Shown: positions 1 through 9,097 of the stretch, one piece after another
How the letters are laid out: each line of letters opens with the position of its first letter
How positions within the stretch are numbered: the first letter of the stretch is position 1
Assembly (NCBI RefSeq): GCF_030818695.1
Contig: NZ_JAUTAR010000001.1
Location: forward strand, 1,234,501 to 1,298,500
Source: Chryseobacterium sp. SORGH_AS_0447
Lineage (GTDB): Bacteria > Bacteroidota > Bacteroidia > Flavobacteriales > Weeksellaceae
Length of the DNA stretch: 64,000 bases
Direction of reading: 5' to 3'
Program-made: the position numbers and the translations under genes
Notes under the pieces: model-generated
What the model was told of the DNA's origin: nothing
Seen by the model: only the letters and a program-made list of their open reading frames with translations
The model's database searches: none

Positions 1-1
1 T

Positions 2-868
2 ATTGAATTGGTGGTTGTAAATACTCCCGTACAGACGCATTTCGAATATGTAAAAAAAGCTCTGGAAGCCGGGAAAAATGTAGTGGTAGAAAAACCTTTT
101 ACCGTAAATGTTGCAGAAGCCGAACAATTGGTGCGGCTGGCCGAAGAAAAAGGGCTTTTCCTGAGCGTGTACCAGAACCGCAGATTCGACCGCGACTACC
201 TGCAGGTACAGAAAGTTATGAGTGAAGGCAAGCTTGGTGAGATTAAAGAAGCAGAGATCCGTTTCGACAGGTTCCGTACCGATCCGAGTGGGAAAGCACA
301 TAAAGAAAACCCTGAAGCAACAGGTTCCGGTTCGTTGCACGATCTGGGATCCCATCTGGTAGATCAGGCGGTACAATATTTCGGTTTTCCCGAAAAGCTT
401 TTTGCCGATGTGTTTTCAATGAAAGGAAAAGCATTCGCCAATGATTATTTTGAAATTATTCTGTTCTATCAAAATGATCTTCGAGTAAGGCTGAAATCTT
501 CCGTATTTACAAAAGAAGCGCATTATGCGTATGCCATCCATGGTGAAAAAGGAAGCTTCTTACAGGAAAGATCCGACAATCAGGAGAATGAACTGGTGGC
601 AGGAACCATTCCTGCATACGGTAAAGACTGGACTCAGCCATTGAAACAGGCAGACGGCATCCTGAATTTTTTAAATGACCATAAAGAAACCGAAAGAATC
701 CTTACTTCCAGTGAACCCGGAAATTACATGAATTACTATCAGCAGATCTATGAATTTATTGTTTTCGGATATGCACTGCCTTCACCGGCCGAAGAAATCA
801 TCAGAAATATGAAGATCATCGATGCAGCATTGGAAAGCGCCGCAGGTGAACGGGTGGTTTATTTGTAA
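2..868 (+). CDS. Gfo/Idh/MocA family oxidoreductase, 5' end outside the window
   Basis: This is a NAD(P)-dependent sugar or cyclitol dehydrogenase of the Gfo/Idh/MocA family; the substrate cannot be told from sequence. The reading frame is open to the left edge (IELVVVNTP), so the Rossmann N-terminus with its dinucleotide-binding loop lies outside the window. What remains starts at the conserved VVVNTP strand, followed by the family hallmark EKPF (VVVEKPFTV), a tyrosine-rich helix and the GSLHDLGSHLVDQ segment, in which the Asp and His match the usual catalytic positions. The C-terminal alpha/beta domain is complete and stops at TAA. The gene converges on the ABC-F gene across a repeat-rich spacer. 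The family call is firm. Confidence 0.9.
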   Translation: MELVVVNTPVQTHFEYVKKALEAGKNVVVEKPFTVNVAEAEQLVRLAEEKGLFLSVYQNRRFDRDYLQVQKVMSEGKLGEIKEAEIRFDRFRTDPSGKAHKENPEATGSGSLHDLGSHLVDQAVQYFGFPEKLFADVFSMKGKAFANDYFEIILFYQNDLRVRLKSSVFTKEAHYAYAIHGEKGSFLQERSDNQENELVAGTIPAYGKDWTQPLKQADGILNFLNDHKETERILTSSEPGNYMNYYQQIYEFIVFGYALPSPAEEIIRNMKIIDAALESAAGERVVYL

Positions 869-871
869 GAG

Positions 872-1083
872 ATAGGGGTTTGAGAGTGGTAGAGTTTTAG
901 GGTAATAGGGTTTGAGGGTGATAGAGTTTAGGGTAAGCGTAAGTGAGCGCTTTTTTTGAATATAAAATTCAAAATAGATATTGTATTCCCAACCTCATTA
1001 CTCTCCAACCCTAAGACACTCCAACTCTCAGACGCTCCAACTCTCTAACTCTCCAACTCTCAGACCATCAAACACTCCAACCC
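872..1083. repeat. Degenerate short-unit inverted repeat between convergent genes
   Basis: The left arm (about 872-935) is built of variants of TAGAGTTTTAGGGT and GGGTTTGAGGGTGATAG. The right arm (about 990-1083) is built of CTCCAACTCTCAGAC-like units. The arms are roughly complementary and flank an AT-rich centre. It sits between two 3' ends, so the transcript from either side could fold into a long imperfect hairpin. No separate classical terminator is obvious. Confidence 0.6.
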
Positions 1084-1084
1084 A

Positions 1085-2983
1085 CTACGCTTCTCCCAGC
1101 ATTTCCTGAAGTTCCAGCCAGCGCATTTCATGATCTTCAAGTTTACCGGAAATATTTTCCAAATCTGCAGAAAGCTTTGAAATCTTTTCATAATCGCTTT
1201 CATTATTAAGCTGATCCAGAATTTTTGCCCGTTGCTCCTCCAGTTCGGGCATTTCTTTTTCGATGGTTTCCAGTTCCCTTTGTTCCTTGAAGGAAAGCCT
1301 TTTCTTTTTGGAAGGGTTCGGTATGTTGGCAGTCGGCGTAGCTTCTTTTACAGGTTCCGGTTTTGATGCAACCGATTTTTCCAATGCTTCTTCCTTGCTT
1401 TTCGCTTCACGGTACTCCGAGAAATTACCGGTAAAATCCCGGATTTTTCCTTCGCCTTCAAAAGCTAAAATATGATCCACGATCCTGTCCATAAAATAAC
1501 GGTCGTGGGAAACGATGATCAGAGAGCCCTGAAACTGCTGTAAAAAGTTTTCCAGTACCGTCAGTGTCGGAAGGTCCAGGTCATTCGTAGGTTCATCGAA
1601 GATCAGAAAGTTTGGATTCTGATATAAAATATACATTAAGTGCAACCTCCTTTTTTCTCCGCCGGAAAGTTTGGAAATAGGGGAGTACTGCGTCTGGTCG
1701 TCAAATAAGAACAGCCGTAAAAACTGCGATGCCGAAAGGCTTTTCCCATTGGCTAAAGGATAATATTCAGCGACTTCCTTAATGAAGTCGATTACCCTCT
1801 CGTCCTCTTTATAGGTAAGCCCTTTTTGCGAAAAATAACCAAAATGGATGGTTTCCCCGGTTTCGATTTCCCCTTTGTCGGCTTTTTCCAATCCCTGAAT
1901 AATATTCAGCAGAGTCGATTTACCAGCTCCGTTTTTTCCGACGATTCCTACTTTTTCGCCGCGCTGAAACTGGTAGCTGAAGTCTTTCAGCAACACTTTG
2001 TTTCCAAAGCTTTTATCGATATGGTGAAGCTCAAGAATTTTGCTTCCAAGTCTTTTCATTTCGAAATCCAGCTCCAGGCCTTGCTTGCGGGTGTCGGTTT
2101 TGGCTACTTTTTCCGTTTCGTAAAAAGCATCGATTCTCGATTTGGATTTTGTAGTTCTTGCTTTCGGCTGTCTCCTCATCCATTCCAGCTCCTTCCGGTA
2201 AAGGTTGTTGGCTTTATCGATGGTCGCATTCATGTTATCCTCACGGATCATCTTGTTTTCCAGGTAGGTGGCATAAGATCCATTGTGGGTGTACAGGTTT
2301 CCGTCTTCCATTTCCCAGATCGTATCACATACACTGTCCAGGAAATACCGGTCGTGGGTCACAAGCAGTAACGTGATTTTTGCTTTGCTTAAATAATTTT
2401 CCAGCCATTCCACCATTTCTACGTCCAGGTGGTTGGTCGGCTCATCCATGATCAGCAAAGTATGCCGATGCTCCGCCCGCGTTTCCGTAAGCAGCTTGGC
2501 CAGTGCAACCCTTTTGATCTGTCCACCGGAAAGTGTTCCCATCCTGGCTTCAAGATCCGTGATTTTAAGCTGGGAAAGGATTTGCTTCATCTCATTTTCC
2601 AGATCCCAGGCTTTATGGGCTTCCATATCCAGAAGCGCCTTTTCAATAAAATCGTGATCGGTAGAATGAAGGGACTTATGATAATTCTTCAGGGCCATGA
2701 TCGGTGCCGAATCTAGGGTCATCATAAATTCGTCGATGGTAAGATCAGGATTGAAATCGATCTCCTGATCGAACAGAACGACCTGGATATCTTTGTTGAT
2801 GTTTACTGTTCCGCTGTCCGCAATCTCTTTACCCATAAGGATTTTAAGCAGGGTAGATTTTCCGCTTCCGTTTTTGGCAACAATAGCAATTTTATCACCT
2901 TCATTGACGTGGCAGGTAATATTTTCAAATAAAACTTTGATGCCGTAAGATTTGGTGAGGTTTTCAACGGAAACGTAATTCAT
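1085..2983 (-). CDS. ABC-F family ATP-binding protein (Uup-like)
   Basis: This is a soluble ABC-F protein with two ATPase domains and no membrane segments. Such proteins act on ribosomes, in translation control, rescue or antibiotic protection. Domain 1 has a Walker A (KNGSGKST, near residues 37-44), an LSGGQ signature near residue 150 and Walker B MDEPTNHLD. Domain 2 has KNGAGKST near 345, LSGGEKRR and FDEPTNDLD. Between them is the arginine-rich ABC-F linker (RRQPKARTTKSKSR). The C-terminal 90 residues are charged and predicted coiled coil, as in Uup. A TACTTTTG promoter box reads toward it (CAAAAGTA on + at 3022-3029). Whether it protects against an antibiotic cannot be told. Confidence 0.93.
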   Translation of the reverse strand: MNYVSVENLTKSYGIKVLFENITCHVNEGDKIAIVAKNGSGKSTLLKILMGKEIADSGTVNINKDIQVVLFDQEIDFNPDLTIDEFMMTLDSAPIMALKNYHKSLHSTDHDFIEKALLDMEAHKAWDLENEMKQILSQLKITDLEARMGTLSGGQIKRVALAKLLTETRAEHRHTLLIMDEPTNHLDVEMVEWLENYLSKAKITLLLVTHDRYFLDSVCDTIWEMEDGNLYTHNGSYATYLENKMIREDNMNATIDKANNLYRKELEWMRRQPKARTTKSKSRIDAFYETEKVAKTDTRKQGLELDFEMKRLGSKILELHHIDKSFGNKVLLKDFSYQFQRGEKVGIVGKNGAGKSTLLNIIQGLEKADKGEIETGETIHFGYFSQKGLTYKEDERVIDFIKEVAEYYPLANGKSLSASQFLRLFLFDDQTQYSPISKLSGGEKRRLHLMYILYQNPNFLIFDEPTNDLDLPTLTVLENFLQQFQGSLIIVSHDRYFMDRIVDHILAFEGEGKIRDFTGNFSEYREAKSKEEALEKSVASKPEPVKEATPTANIPNPSKKKRLSFKEQRELETIEKEMPELEEQRAKILDQLNNESDYEKISKLSADLENISGKLEDHEMRWLELQEMLGEA

Positions 2984-3262
2984 GGGAAATTAAAGGTTTG
3001 GTTTTTAAAACTTAAACGAGCCGCAAAAGTACGAAAATGTAACAAGAAAAAGAGGTTTGGCGCAGCCATGATATGATTTAAATTTCTTAAAATAATCGAA
3101 TTGGGATTTATTTAATTAAAAGTATTAAATGTGTATTTATCGATGGTTAAATAGTGTTTTAATTATGATATGTTATATTAATTGGTAATATTTTAAGTAA
3201 TATGTATTTTGTATAGCTTTTTGATGTACATTTAGGGACAACATTATTTAAAAATTAAACAT

Positions 3263-3766
3263 ATGATGCATATCAACTATTGGGCTGTTTTTACGGCTGC
3301 GCTTATTCCCCTGATGCTGGGTTTTTTATGGTATCATCCGAAAGTTTTCGGAAAAATATGGATGCAGGAAGTCGGATTAACAGATGCTCAGATGAAGGGT
3401 GCTATGGCCGGAGTCTTTGTTTTTACGGTAATCCTGTCCTTTTTAATGGGATTTTTCCTTCAGTACGTTACCATTCATCAGTTCGGCGCGGTCGGAATGA
3501 TCGGCGGTGATGAAATGAATGCCAACCCGTCTTATCATGCTTTCATGAAAGATTACGGTACGGCTTACCGGTCTTTGGGCCATGGTGCGCTGCATTCATT
3601 GATGGCCGGAGTGCTTTTTGTGTTTCCCATAATGGCGATCAATGCCATGTTCGAAAGAAAATCCTGGAAGTACACCATGATCAACACCGGATACTGGACT
3701 TTGTGTATTACCATTATGGGCGGAATTATCTGCGGGTGGCACGATGTGAAACATTTTTACTGGTAA
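3263..3766 (+). CDS. DUF1761 family membrane protein
   Basis: This is a 167-residue integral membrane protein with about four hydrophobic segments. The N-terminus (INYWAVFTAALIPLMLGFLWYHPKVFGKIWM) carries the GFLWYHP and FGKIWM signature of DUF1761, whose function is unknown. A loop of about 40 residues (GGDEMNANPSYHAFMKDYG) separates the second and third hydrophobic regions. An AT-rich region of about 280 bp precedes it, with a possible TACATTTA box at 3227-3234. It is followed by a compact terminator. The GNAT gene starts three bases after that terminator, so the two genes are probably separate units linked only by read-through. Confidence 0.8.
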   Translation: MMHINYWAVFTAALIPLMLGFLWYHPKVFGKIWMQEVGLTDAQMKGAMAGVFVFTVILSFLMGFFLQYVTIHQFGAVGMIGGDEMNANPSYHAFMKDYGTAYRSLGHGALHSLMAGVLFVFPIMAINAMFERKSWKYTMINTGYWTLCITIMGGIICGWHDVKHFYW

Positions 3767-3796
3767 CTTAAAAATAATTTTAACGGTTTAAAAGAT

Positions 3797-3820
3797 AAGG
3801 CTACTTTTGCGTAGCCTTTT
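3797..3820 (+). terminator. Intrinsic terminator after the DUF1761 gene
   Basis: AAGGCTAC pairs with GTAGCCTT around a TTTTGC loop, followed by a short T run. It ends two bases before the ATG at 3823, so it also forms the 5' leader of the next gene. Confidence 0.85.
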
Positions 3821-3822
3821 AT

Positions 3823-4974
3823 ATGTCATATCATTTAGAAATTTATACTTCAGCTTACGGGCTTCCCGAATGCTGGGACGCGGTCGTCGGAAATCATAAC
3901 ATCATGCTTTCCGCAGCCTATTTTCACGTTCTCGAAACTTCAAAGCCGGACAACATGAGCTGTTACTTCGTAGGATTTTTTAAGGATCATGATTTAATCG
4001 GAGGTGCCCTGTTCCAGTATCTGGATTTTATACGGCACAGAACTTTTCAGAGGAATGAGATCTGGTGCAGCATCAGGAATTTTGCAGCCAGAAAGTTCAG
4101 CAGGGATCTGATGATCCTGGGAAACAATATGCTTACGGGGCAGAACGGATTTTATTTCGATCCTTCAAAGATCAATCCGGAAAAAATGATTTCGCTGTTG
4201 GATGTCGCGGTACAGAAAATGCAGAAAGAGGTAAGGAAAACCTCGCTTGTTATGTATAAAGATTACCAGGCGGATTTTTATTCGTATTTCCGGGACCGCC
4301 AATACCGGGACTATTTTAAGTTTTCCGTCCAGCCGACGATGATGCTCAACATCAGAAAGACATGGAAATCTTTTGAAGATTATACCAACGACTTTTCGAC
4401 AAAGTACCGAAGCCGGACAAAAACAGCCCGGAAAAAGCTTTCCGGTATGATGAAACGCGAATTGCAGGCTGAGGATATTACCCAATACCGCAAGATGATG
4501 CATATGCTGTATCAGAATGTAGCTGAGAACGCTCCCTTCAATACTTTTTTCCTGGAAGAAAAACATTTTGAGAGCATGAAGGAAAATTTAGGGAGGAATT
4601 TTAAAATGTTCGGGTACTTTCTCGGAGAGGAAATGATTGGATTTTATACCTTAATCCTCAACAATAAGGACATTGATACCTATTTCTTAGGTTATGATAA
4701 AGAGCTTCAGAAAGAAAAACAGATCTACCTGAATATGCTTTTGGACATGGTTGAATTTGCTATTGATCATCAGTTTAAAAGAATTATTTTCGGAAGGACC
4801 GCCCTGGAGATTAAGTCCACCATCGGAGCGGAACCGGTTGAAATTTTCGGGCTCATCAGACATACTTATCCTGTAATCAATCCATTCATGAAAAATATTT
4901 TTCTCTCACTTTCTCCCAAAACGGAATGGATTCAGAGAAATCCTTTTAAAATAAGTTCAGATCATCATTCGTAA
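3823..4974 (+). CDS. GNAT family N-acetyltransferase (FemAB/Acetyltransf_6-like)
   Basis: The 383-residue protein looks like the large, two-lobed GNAT proteins related to FemAB and BioF2-like acyltransferases. The C-terminal lobe contains the typical pattern FGYFLGEEMIGFYTLIL followed by YFLGYDKELQKEKQIYLNMLLDMVEFAI. The N-terminal lobe has a similar layout. The acceptor substrate is unknown; the family includes peptidoglycan, lipid and small-molecule acylation. No signal peptide or membrane segment is seen. The ATG directly follows the terminator hairpin of the upstream gene, leaving no room for its own standard promoter, so expression depends on read-through or an upstream promoter. It converges on the GH25 gene with a 14-bp gap. 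Confidence 0.7.
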   Translation: MSYHLEIYTSAYGLPECWDAVVGNHNIMLSAAYFHVLETSKPDNMSCYFVGFFKDHDLIGGALFQYLDFIRHRTFQRNEIWCSIRNFAARKFSRDLMILGNNMLTGQNGFYFDPSKINPEKMISLLDVAVQKMQKEVRKTSLVMYKDYQADFYSYFRDRQYRDYFKFSVQPTMMLNIRKTWKSFEDYTNDFSTKYRSRTKTARKKLSGMMKRELQAEDITQYRKMMHMLYQNVAENAPFNTFFLEEKHFESMKENLGRNFKMFGYFLGEEMIGFYTLILNNKDIDTYFLGYDKELQKEKQIYLNMLLDMVEFAIDHQFKRIIFGRTALEIKSTIGAEPVEIFGLIRHTYPVINPFMKNIFLSLSPKTEWIQRNPFKISSDHHS

Positions 4975-4988
4975 ACGGGAGAAGCAGA

Positions 4989-5852
4989 TTAATCCAGTGT
5001 CAGTCTCTTTAAAGACCACGAGCTTCCATTGTAAATATCCAGATCCACTTTGGTGTTGATCCCATGTACGATCCCATTTTCCGTAAACTGCCAGAAATCC
5101 CAATGGCCGTTGGGAGAGGGTGCTGGAACATCATTGTAATTGGCCAGCCAGAGCGGATAGTCGTCAAATTCACCTTTTAGGAAATCCTTATAATAATGGT
5201 AATAAGTGTAGATAATGGGTTTTTCACCATAGGTTTCCTCAACGATTCTGCACCACACTTTCAGGTCTTCAATTAGCTTTTTATTGGTTTTCCGTTTCGA
5301 GATTTTCTCAATATCAAGGATCGGCGGCAGGTCTCCGCTTTCAAGCTTTACATTTTCCAGGAAATTATTGGCCTGAATCACCGGGTCTTCGTCGGCCCTG
5401 TAAAAATGATAAGCTCCGCGGATCATCTTCTGCTTTTTGGCCTGTTCCCAGAAATCATCAAAATGTTTATCGGCATTCCGGTTTCCCATGGTTGCCCGCA
5501 TCACCACAAATTCTAGCGGAATCGTTTTGTTTCCAATGGTAAGGCTGTCCCATTTGATGTCTTCTTTATTCTGATAATGCGAAATATCAAATCCATAAGT
5601 TTTGTCGAGGTTATCGGAAAGGATTTTCTGGATTCTCAGGGTCTCGGTTTCGCTGTTGTGAAGCTTTTTATGGATGAATTTATTGAAGTACAGGGCATAG
5701 TAGTAACTTACGGACTGTTTCAGGTACAAACCTGTGCCTATCAGGGCGATGATCAGTATGGCCAGCAGGATCCTGCGGCGGAAAAAGTAATTCTTCCGTC
5801 TGTTGCGGTGGATCTTTTTGGCGGTTTTTTTGCTGTACTTACCGGGTGACAT
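4989..5852 (-). CDS. GH25 family lysozyme, membrane-anchored
   Basis: This is a peptidoglycan muramidase of glycoside hydrolase family 25. A basic N-terminus (KKTAKKIHRNRRKNYFFRRR) is followed by one hydrophobic segment (ILLAILIIALIGTGLYL, about residues 28-44), so the enzyme is probably anchored in the inner membrane facing the periplasm. The catalytic domain starts at YGFDISHYQ, with the conserved first Asp, and contains PPILDIEK, the DxE pair of the family. It ends with the DFWQFTENG and KVDLDIYNG motifs typical of GH25. It is divergent from the NDH-2 gene. A TAGTTTTG box 11 bp before the ATG fits a Bacteroidetes promoter. Confidence 0.9.
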   Translation of the reverse strand: MSPGKYSKKTAKKIHRNRRKNYFFRRRILLAILIIALIGTGLYLKQSVSYYYALYFNKFIHKKLHNSETETLRIQKILSDNLDKTYGFDISHYQNKEDIKWDSLTIGNKTIPLEFVVMRATMGNRNADKHFDDFWEQAKKQKMIRGAYHFYRADEDPVIQANNFLENVKLESGDLPPILDIEKISKRKTNKKLIEDLKVWCRIVEETYGEKPIIYTYYHYYKDFLKGEFDDYPLWLANYNDVPAPSPNGHWDFWQFTENGIVHGINTKVDLDIYNGSSWSLKRLTLD

Positions 5853-5904
5853 AAAGTTATTGCAAAACTAACTTTTTTCACTTCTAAATGCTAAATAAAA
5901 TCAG

Positions 5905-5921
5905 TAAATTTGTGTACTATG
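5905..5921 (+). promoter_or_regulatory. TAAATTTG promoter box abutting the NDH-2 start
   Basis: TAAATTTG (5905-5912) matches the Bacteroidetes -7 consensus and lies only 6 nt before ATG 5919. The expected transcription start would fall at or next to the start codon, so the mRNA is probably leaderless or nearly so. No clear TTG -33 element is seen. Confidence 0.6.
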
Positions 5922-7181
5922 GAAACACGCGAAAAGATCATCATCATCGGGGGTGGTTTTGCGGGGCTGCAACTTGCAAAAACATTAAACAATAAAAACA
6001 AAAAAGTCATTGTTTTAGACCGGGTAAACCATCACATGTTCCAGCCTCTTTTTTATCAGGTAGCGTGCGGAAGGATCGAGCCTTCTAATATTTCCTTTCC
6101 CTTCAGAAAAATTTTCCAGCGTTCCAGAAATACACAGTTCCGCCTCACGGAAGTAAAAGAAATCGATACGGCCAACAACCGGGTGATTACCGATGAAGCG
6201 GATTTCAGCTATGACAAGCTGATTATTGCTACAGGCTGTAAAACGAATTTTTTCGGAAACAAAGATCTTGAAGGCAGAGCTTTCGGAATGAAAAATACCC
6301 AGGAGGCCATTGGCATCAGAAATAACATCCTGCTGACCTTTGAGAAGCTGATTCTGGAGAAAAGCCGCAGCGACGATGGAAACTGGAATATTGTAATCGT
6401 CGGAAGCGGGCCTACCGGGGTAGAGCTGGCCGGAGCATTTGCCGAAATGAAGAAAGAAATTCTCCCAAGAGATTATCCTTACATGAATTTCGACCACCTT
6501 AAGATTATTCTGGTAAGTTCCACGGAAAAGCCCCTTGCAGTAATGAGTACAGAAGCTCAGGACAAATCCGAAGAATATTTAAAGGATCTCGGTGTAACCT
6601 TCCTCAGCCAGGAATATGTAACGGACTATGACGGCGATAAAGTATACATGAAAAGTGGAAAAACCATTCCTTCCAATAACGTGATCTGGGCAGCCGGAGT
6701 AACGGGGAATGTAATAAGCGGTTTCCCGGCAGAAAATCTGATTAAAAACCGGTATATTACCGACCGGTATAATAAAATAAAAGGCTACGATAATGTTTTC
6801 GCCATTGGCGATATTGCTTACATGGAAACGCCCAAATATCCTCAGGGACACCCTCAGCTAGCCAACGTAGCCATCAATCAGGCAAAAAATTTAGGAAAGA
6901 ATCTTTTAAAGAAGAATAAAAACCAGTGGGTAGAGTATGAGTATGAAGACAAAGGCTCTTTGGCAACCATTGGAAAACACAGAGCGGTGGTTGATCTGCC
7001 TTTTATAAAATTCCAGGGTTTTTTAGCCTGGTTTTTCTGGATGTTTTTACATTTGATGCTGATTCTGAGTGTAAGAAACAAGCTTGCTGTATTTTTTAAC
7101 TGGATGTGGAGCTATTTTAACAAAGATTCTTCTTTAAGATTAATAATTTTGCCGAATAAGAAAAACGGAACATTACAATGA
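5919..7181 (+). CDS. ndh: NADH dehydrogenase type II (NDH-2-like FAD oxidoreductase)
   Basis: This is a single-subunit, non-proton-pumping NADH:quinone oxidoreductase of the respiratory chain. It has an N-terminal FAD-binding motif [13 protein letters not shown], a second nucleotide motif [15 protein letters not shown] near residue 165 for NADH, and the C-terminal FAD motif [10 protein letters not shown] hydrophobic stretch near the C-terminus ([18 protein letters not shown]) fits membrane attachment. I chose ATG 5919 over an in-frame TTG at 5910, because that TTG lies inside the TAAATTTG promoter box. The stop overlaps the trmD start by four bases (ATGA), so the two are translationally coupled. 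Confidence 0.9.
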   Translation: METREKIIIIGGGFAGLQLAKTLNNKNKKVIVLDRVNHHMFQPLFYQVACGRIEPSNISFPFRKIFQRSRNTQFRLTEVKEIDTANNRVITDEADFSYDKLIIATGCKTNFFGNKDLEGRAFGMKNTQEAIGIRNNILLTFEKLILEKSRSDDGNWNIVIVGSGPTGVELAGAFAEMKKEILPRDYPYMNFDHLKIILVSSTEKPLAVMSTEAQDKSEEYLKDLGVTFLSQEYVTDYDGDKVYMKSGKTIPSNNVIWAAGVTGNVISGFPAENLIKNRYITDRYNKIKGYDNVFAIGDIAYMETPKYPQGHPQLANVAINQAKNLGKNLLKKNKNQWVEYEYEDKGSLATIGKHRAVVDLPFIKFQGFLAWFFWMFLHLMLILSVRNKLAVFFNWMWSYFNKDSSLRLIILPNKKNGTLQ

Positions 7182-7849
7182 GAATTGATATTATAAGCGT
7201 ACTTCCGGAACTGATGGAAAGTCCGTTTCAAACTTCTATTTTAAGAAGAGCAATGGATAAAGGACTGGCGGAAGTACATTTTCATCATCTGAGAGACTGG
7301 GCGATCAACAAGCACCGCCAGATCGATGATGAGCCTTACGGGGGCGGAGCCGGGATGGTGATGATGGTGGAGCCTCTGGATAAGTGCATTTCGGAGCTGA
7401 AATCCCAGAGAACCTATGATGAGGTAATTTACCTGACACCTGATGGCATTACCTTAAACCAGAAAATTGCCAATACGTTATCGATTAAACAAAACCTGAT
7501 TTTTCTTTGCGGTCATTACAAAGGGATTGATCAGCGGGTGAGGGATCTGCATATTACCAAAGAAATTTCTATCGGCGATTATGTCCTTACCGGCGGCGAG
7601 CTGGCAGCCTGCGTGTTGGCGGATTCAGTAATCCGTCTGCTTCCCGGTGTACTAAATGACGAGCAGAGTGCCCTGACAGACAGCTTCCAGGATGATTTGC
7701 TTGCACCTCCGATCTACACCCGGCCCGAAGTATACAAAGGGCTTGAAGTTCCTAAAATTCTTCTGAGCGGAAATTTTGCCAAAATCGAAGAATGGCGTCA
7801 TGATGAAGCGGTAAGAATTACCAGGGAAAAACGTCCTGATCTTTTGTAA
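7178..7849 (+). CDS. trmD: tRNA (guanine37-N1)-methyltransferase
   Basis: TrmD methylates N1 of G37 next to the anticodon, using S-adenosylmethionine, and prevents frameshifting. The 223 residues match the usual length. Seen are the N-terminal [11 protein letters not shown], the [21 protein letters not shown] segment, and the trefoil-knot AdoMet pocket [12 protein letters not shown] plus [14 protein letters not shown]. The C-terminus ends with TREKRPDLL, a common TrmD ending. The start overlaps the ndh stop as ATGA. The last 15 coding bases before the final two codons are repeated just before the next gene. Confidence 0.97.
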   Translation: MRIDIISVLPELMESPFQTSILRRAMDKGLAEVHFHHLRDWAINKHRQIDDEPYGGGAGMVMMVEPLDKCISELKSQRTYDEVIYLTPDGITLNQKIANTLSIKQNLIFLCGHYKGIDQRVRDLHITKEISIGDYVLTGGELAACVLADSVIRLLPGVLNDEQSALTDSFQDDLLAPPIYTRPEVYKGLEVPKILLSGNFAKIEEWRHDEAVRITREKRPDLL

Positions 7850-8133
7850 AGAATAAATTTCAAAGATTTTCACGAAACTAAGTTAATCTAATGAGTTTTT
7901 CGCAGCTTAAGAAATTAAGGCTGTTGTTTTTTAATTTTAACATCTATTTTCCCATTAATTTTTAATAATTCCAATTAAAATAATTGGATTGCTTTTAAAT
8001 TCATATAATTTGCTATATTTATAAGGTAAATTGATGTAAGATTTTAAGCAAATTCTTTATTATATATAAATAAAATAATAAATTTACACTTTCTTTTAAA
8101 TGTCAGTGAAATGTATTCCAGAAAAACGTCCTG

Positions 8134-9072
8134 ATGGAGCTGTTCAGTTTTTATAATGTTGAAAATTTATTTCTGCCTGATCCAAAGCCTGTACACAAGC
8201 TGGATTCTACGGTATCGGGGCTGAGAAACTGGGACGACAGGAAATACAGGAATAAGCTTTTTAAAATAGCTCATGTATTTCAGCTTATCAAGGAAGAAAA
8301 CGGAATATTGCCTTTTATGATCGGTCTTTCTGAGGTTTCGGGAAAAAAAGTGCTTGAAGATCTTGTACAGATGCAGCCTTTCAGTGCCGAATACGGAATT
8401 GTACACTACAATTCCATGGATGAAAGGAAAGTAGATGTGGCATTACTGTATAATAAAAAGAAAATAGAGGTGATGGATTCTGAAGCCATTACATTCTTTT
8501 TTGAAATAACTAATAAAAACCAGGGAAACTACGACACAACTAGAGATGTACTATATTCAAAAGTAAAGTATAGAGGACAATTTGTACATGTTTTTATCGC
8601 CCATTTGCCTTCAAAGCGTGAAAAAGATATCAACAAGCCAAAAAGAGACTTTATCATGAACGAGATCCGTACGCGGATTCTGAATATAGTAAATGAAGAT
8701 AAAGAAAATATAATTTTGTGTGGTGATTTTAATGAAAACCCGGATGATGAAAATTTAAAGAACATTCTGTACAACGATGCACAGGAAAAGGTGATGGAAA
8801 ATCCTTTTGTGCCTCTGTTTTCTGCAGGAAATTATTCTACTTTTCATTATAAATCAGGATTGCTTTTCGATCAGATTATATTATCCAAATCATTATTTTC
8901 GGAAGATAATATGCTTATATTTCGGAATGCTGAAATATTCAGACCCGGACAAATCAGGAGCCGCGACAGAAAACAGGAAGGACGACCCTTCAGAACGTAT
9001 GCGGGTACAAGATATCTGGGAGGCTATAGTGATCATTTTCCGGTTTTTGTAAGATTTGAAATTAATAAATAA
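8134..9072 (+). CDS. Endonuclease/exonuclease/phosphatase (EEP) family protein
   Basis: This 312-residue protein belongs to the Mg-dependent EEP superfamily of DNases, sphingomyelinases and phosphatases. Conserved pieces are FYNVENLF at the N-terminus, the metal-binding Glu in GLSEVSG, the AHLPS histidine strand, CGDFNENP (Asp and Asn) and the C-terminal YSDHFPVFV (Asp-His pair). No signal peptide is visible, so it is probably cytoplasmic; the substrate is not predictable. It is preceded by 284 bp of AT-rich DNA and followed 25 bp later by an Lrp-type regulator and deoC in the same direction. The start is the first ATG that includes the conserved FYNVENLF strand. Confidence 0.85.
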   Translation: MELFSFYNVENLFLPDPKPVHKLDSTVSGLRNWDDRKYRNKLFKIAHVFQLIKEENGILPFMIGLSEVSGKKVLEDLVQMQPFSAEYGIVHYNSMDERKVDVALLYNKKKIEVMDSEAITFFFEITNKNQGNYDTTRDVLYSKVKYRGQFVHVFIAHLPSKREKDINKPKRDFIMNEIRTRILNIVNEDKENIILCGDFNENPDDENLKNILYNDAQEKVMENPFVPLFSAGNYSTFHYKSGLLFDQIILSKSLFSEDNMLIFRNAEIFRPGQIRSRDRKQEGRPFRTYAGTRYLGGYSDHFPVFVRFEINK

Positions 9073-9097
9073 ACGTAAAAACATAAATAAAGAAAGA

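Noticed and set aside
1826..2371. 181-residue ORF on + inside the ABC-F gene
   Set aside because: It is fully antisense to a conserved ATPase gene with intact motifs; such shadow frames are common opposite well-conserved genes.
8014..8021. TATATTTA before the EEP gene as another FNR-like small-RNA unit
   Set aside because: No TTATGA-N6-TCATAA type site lies at the required distance and no terminator follows; it is probably just the gene's promoter.
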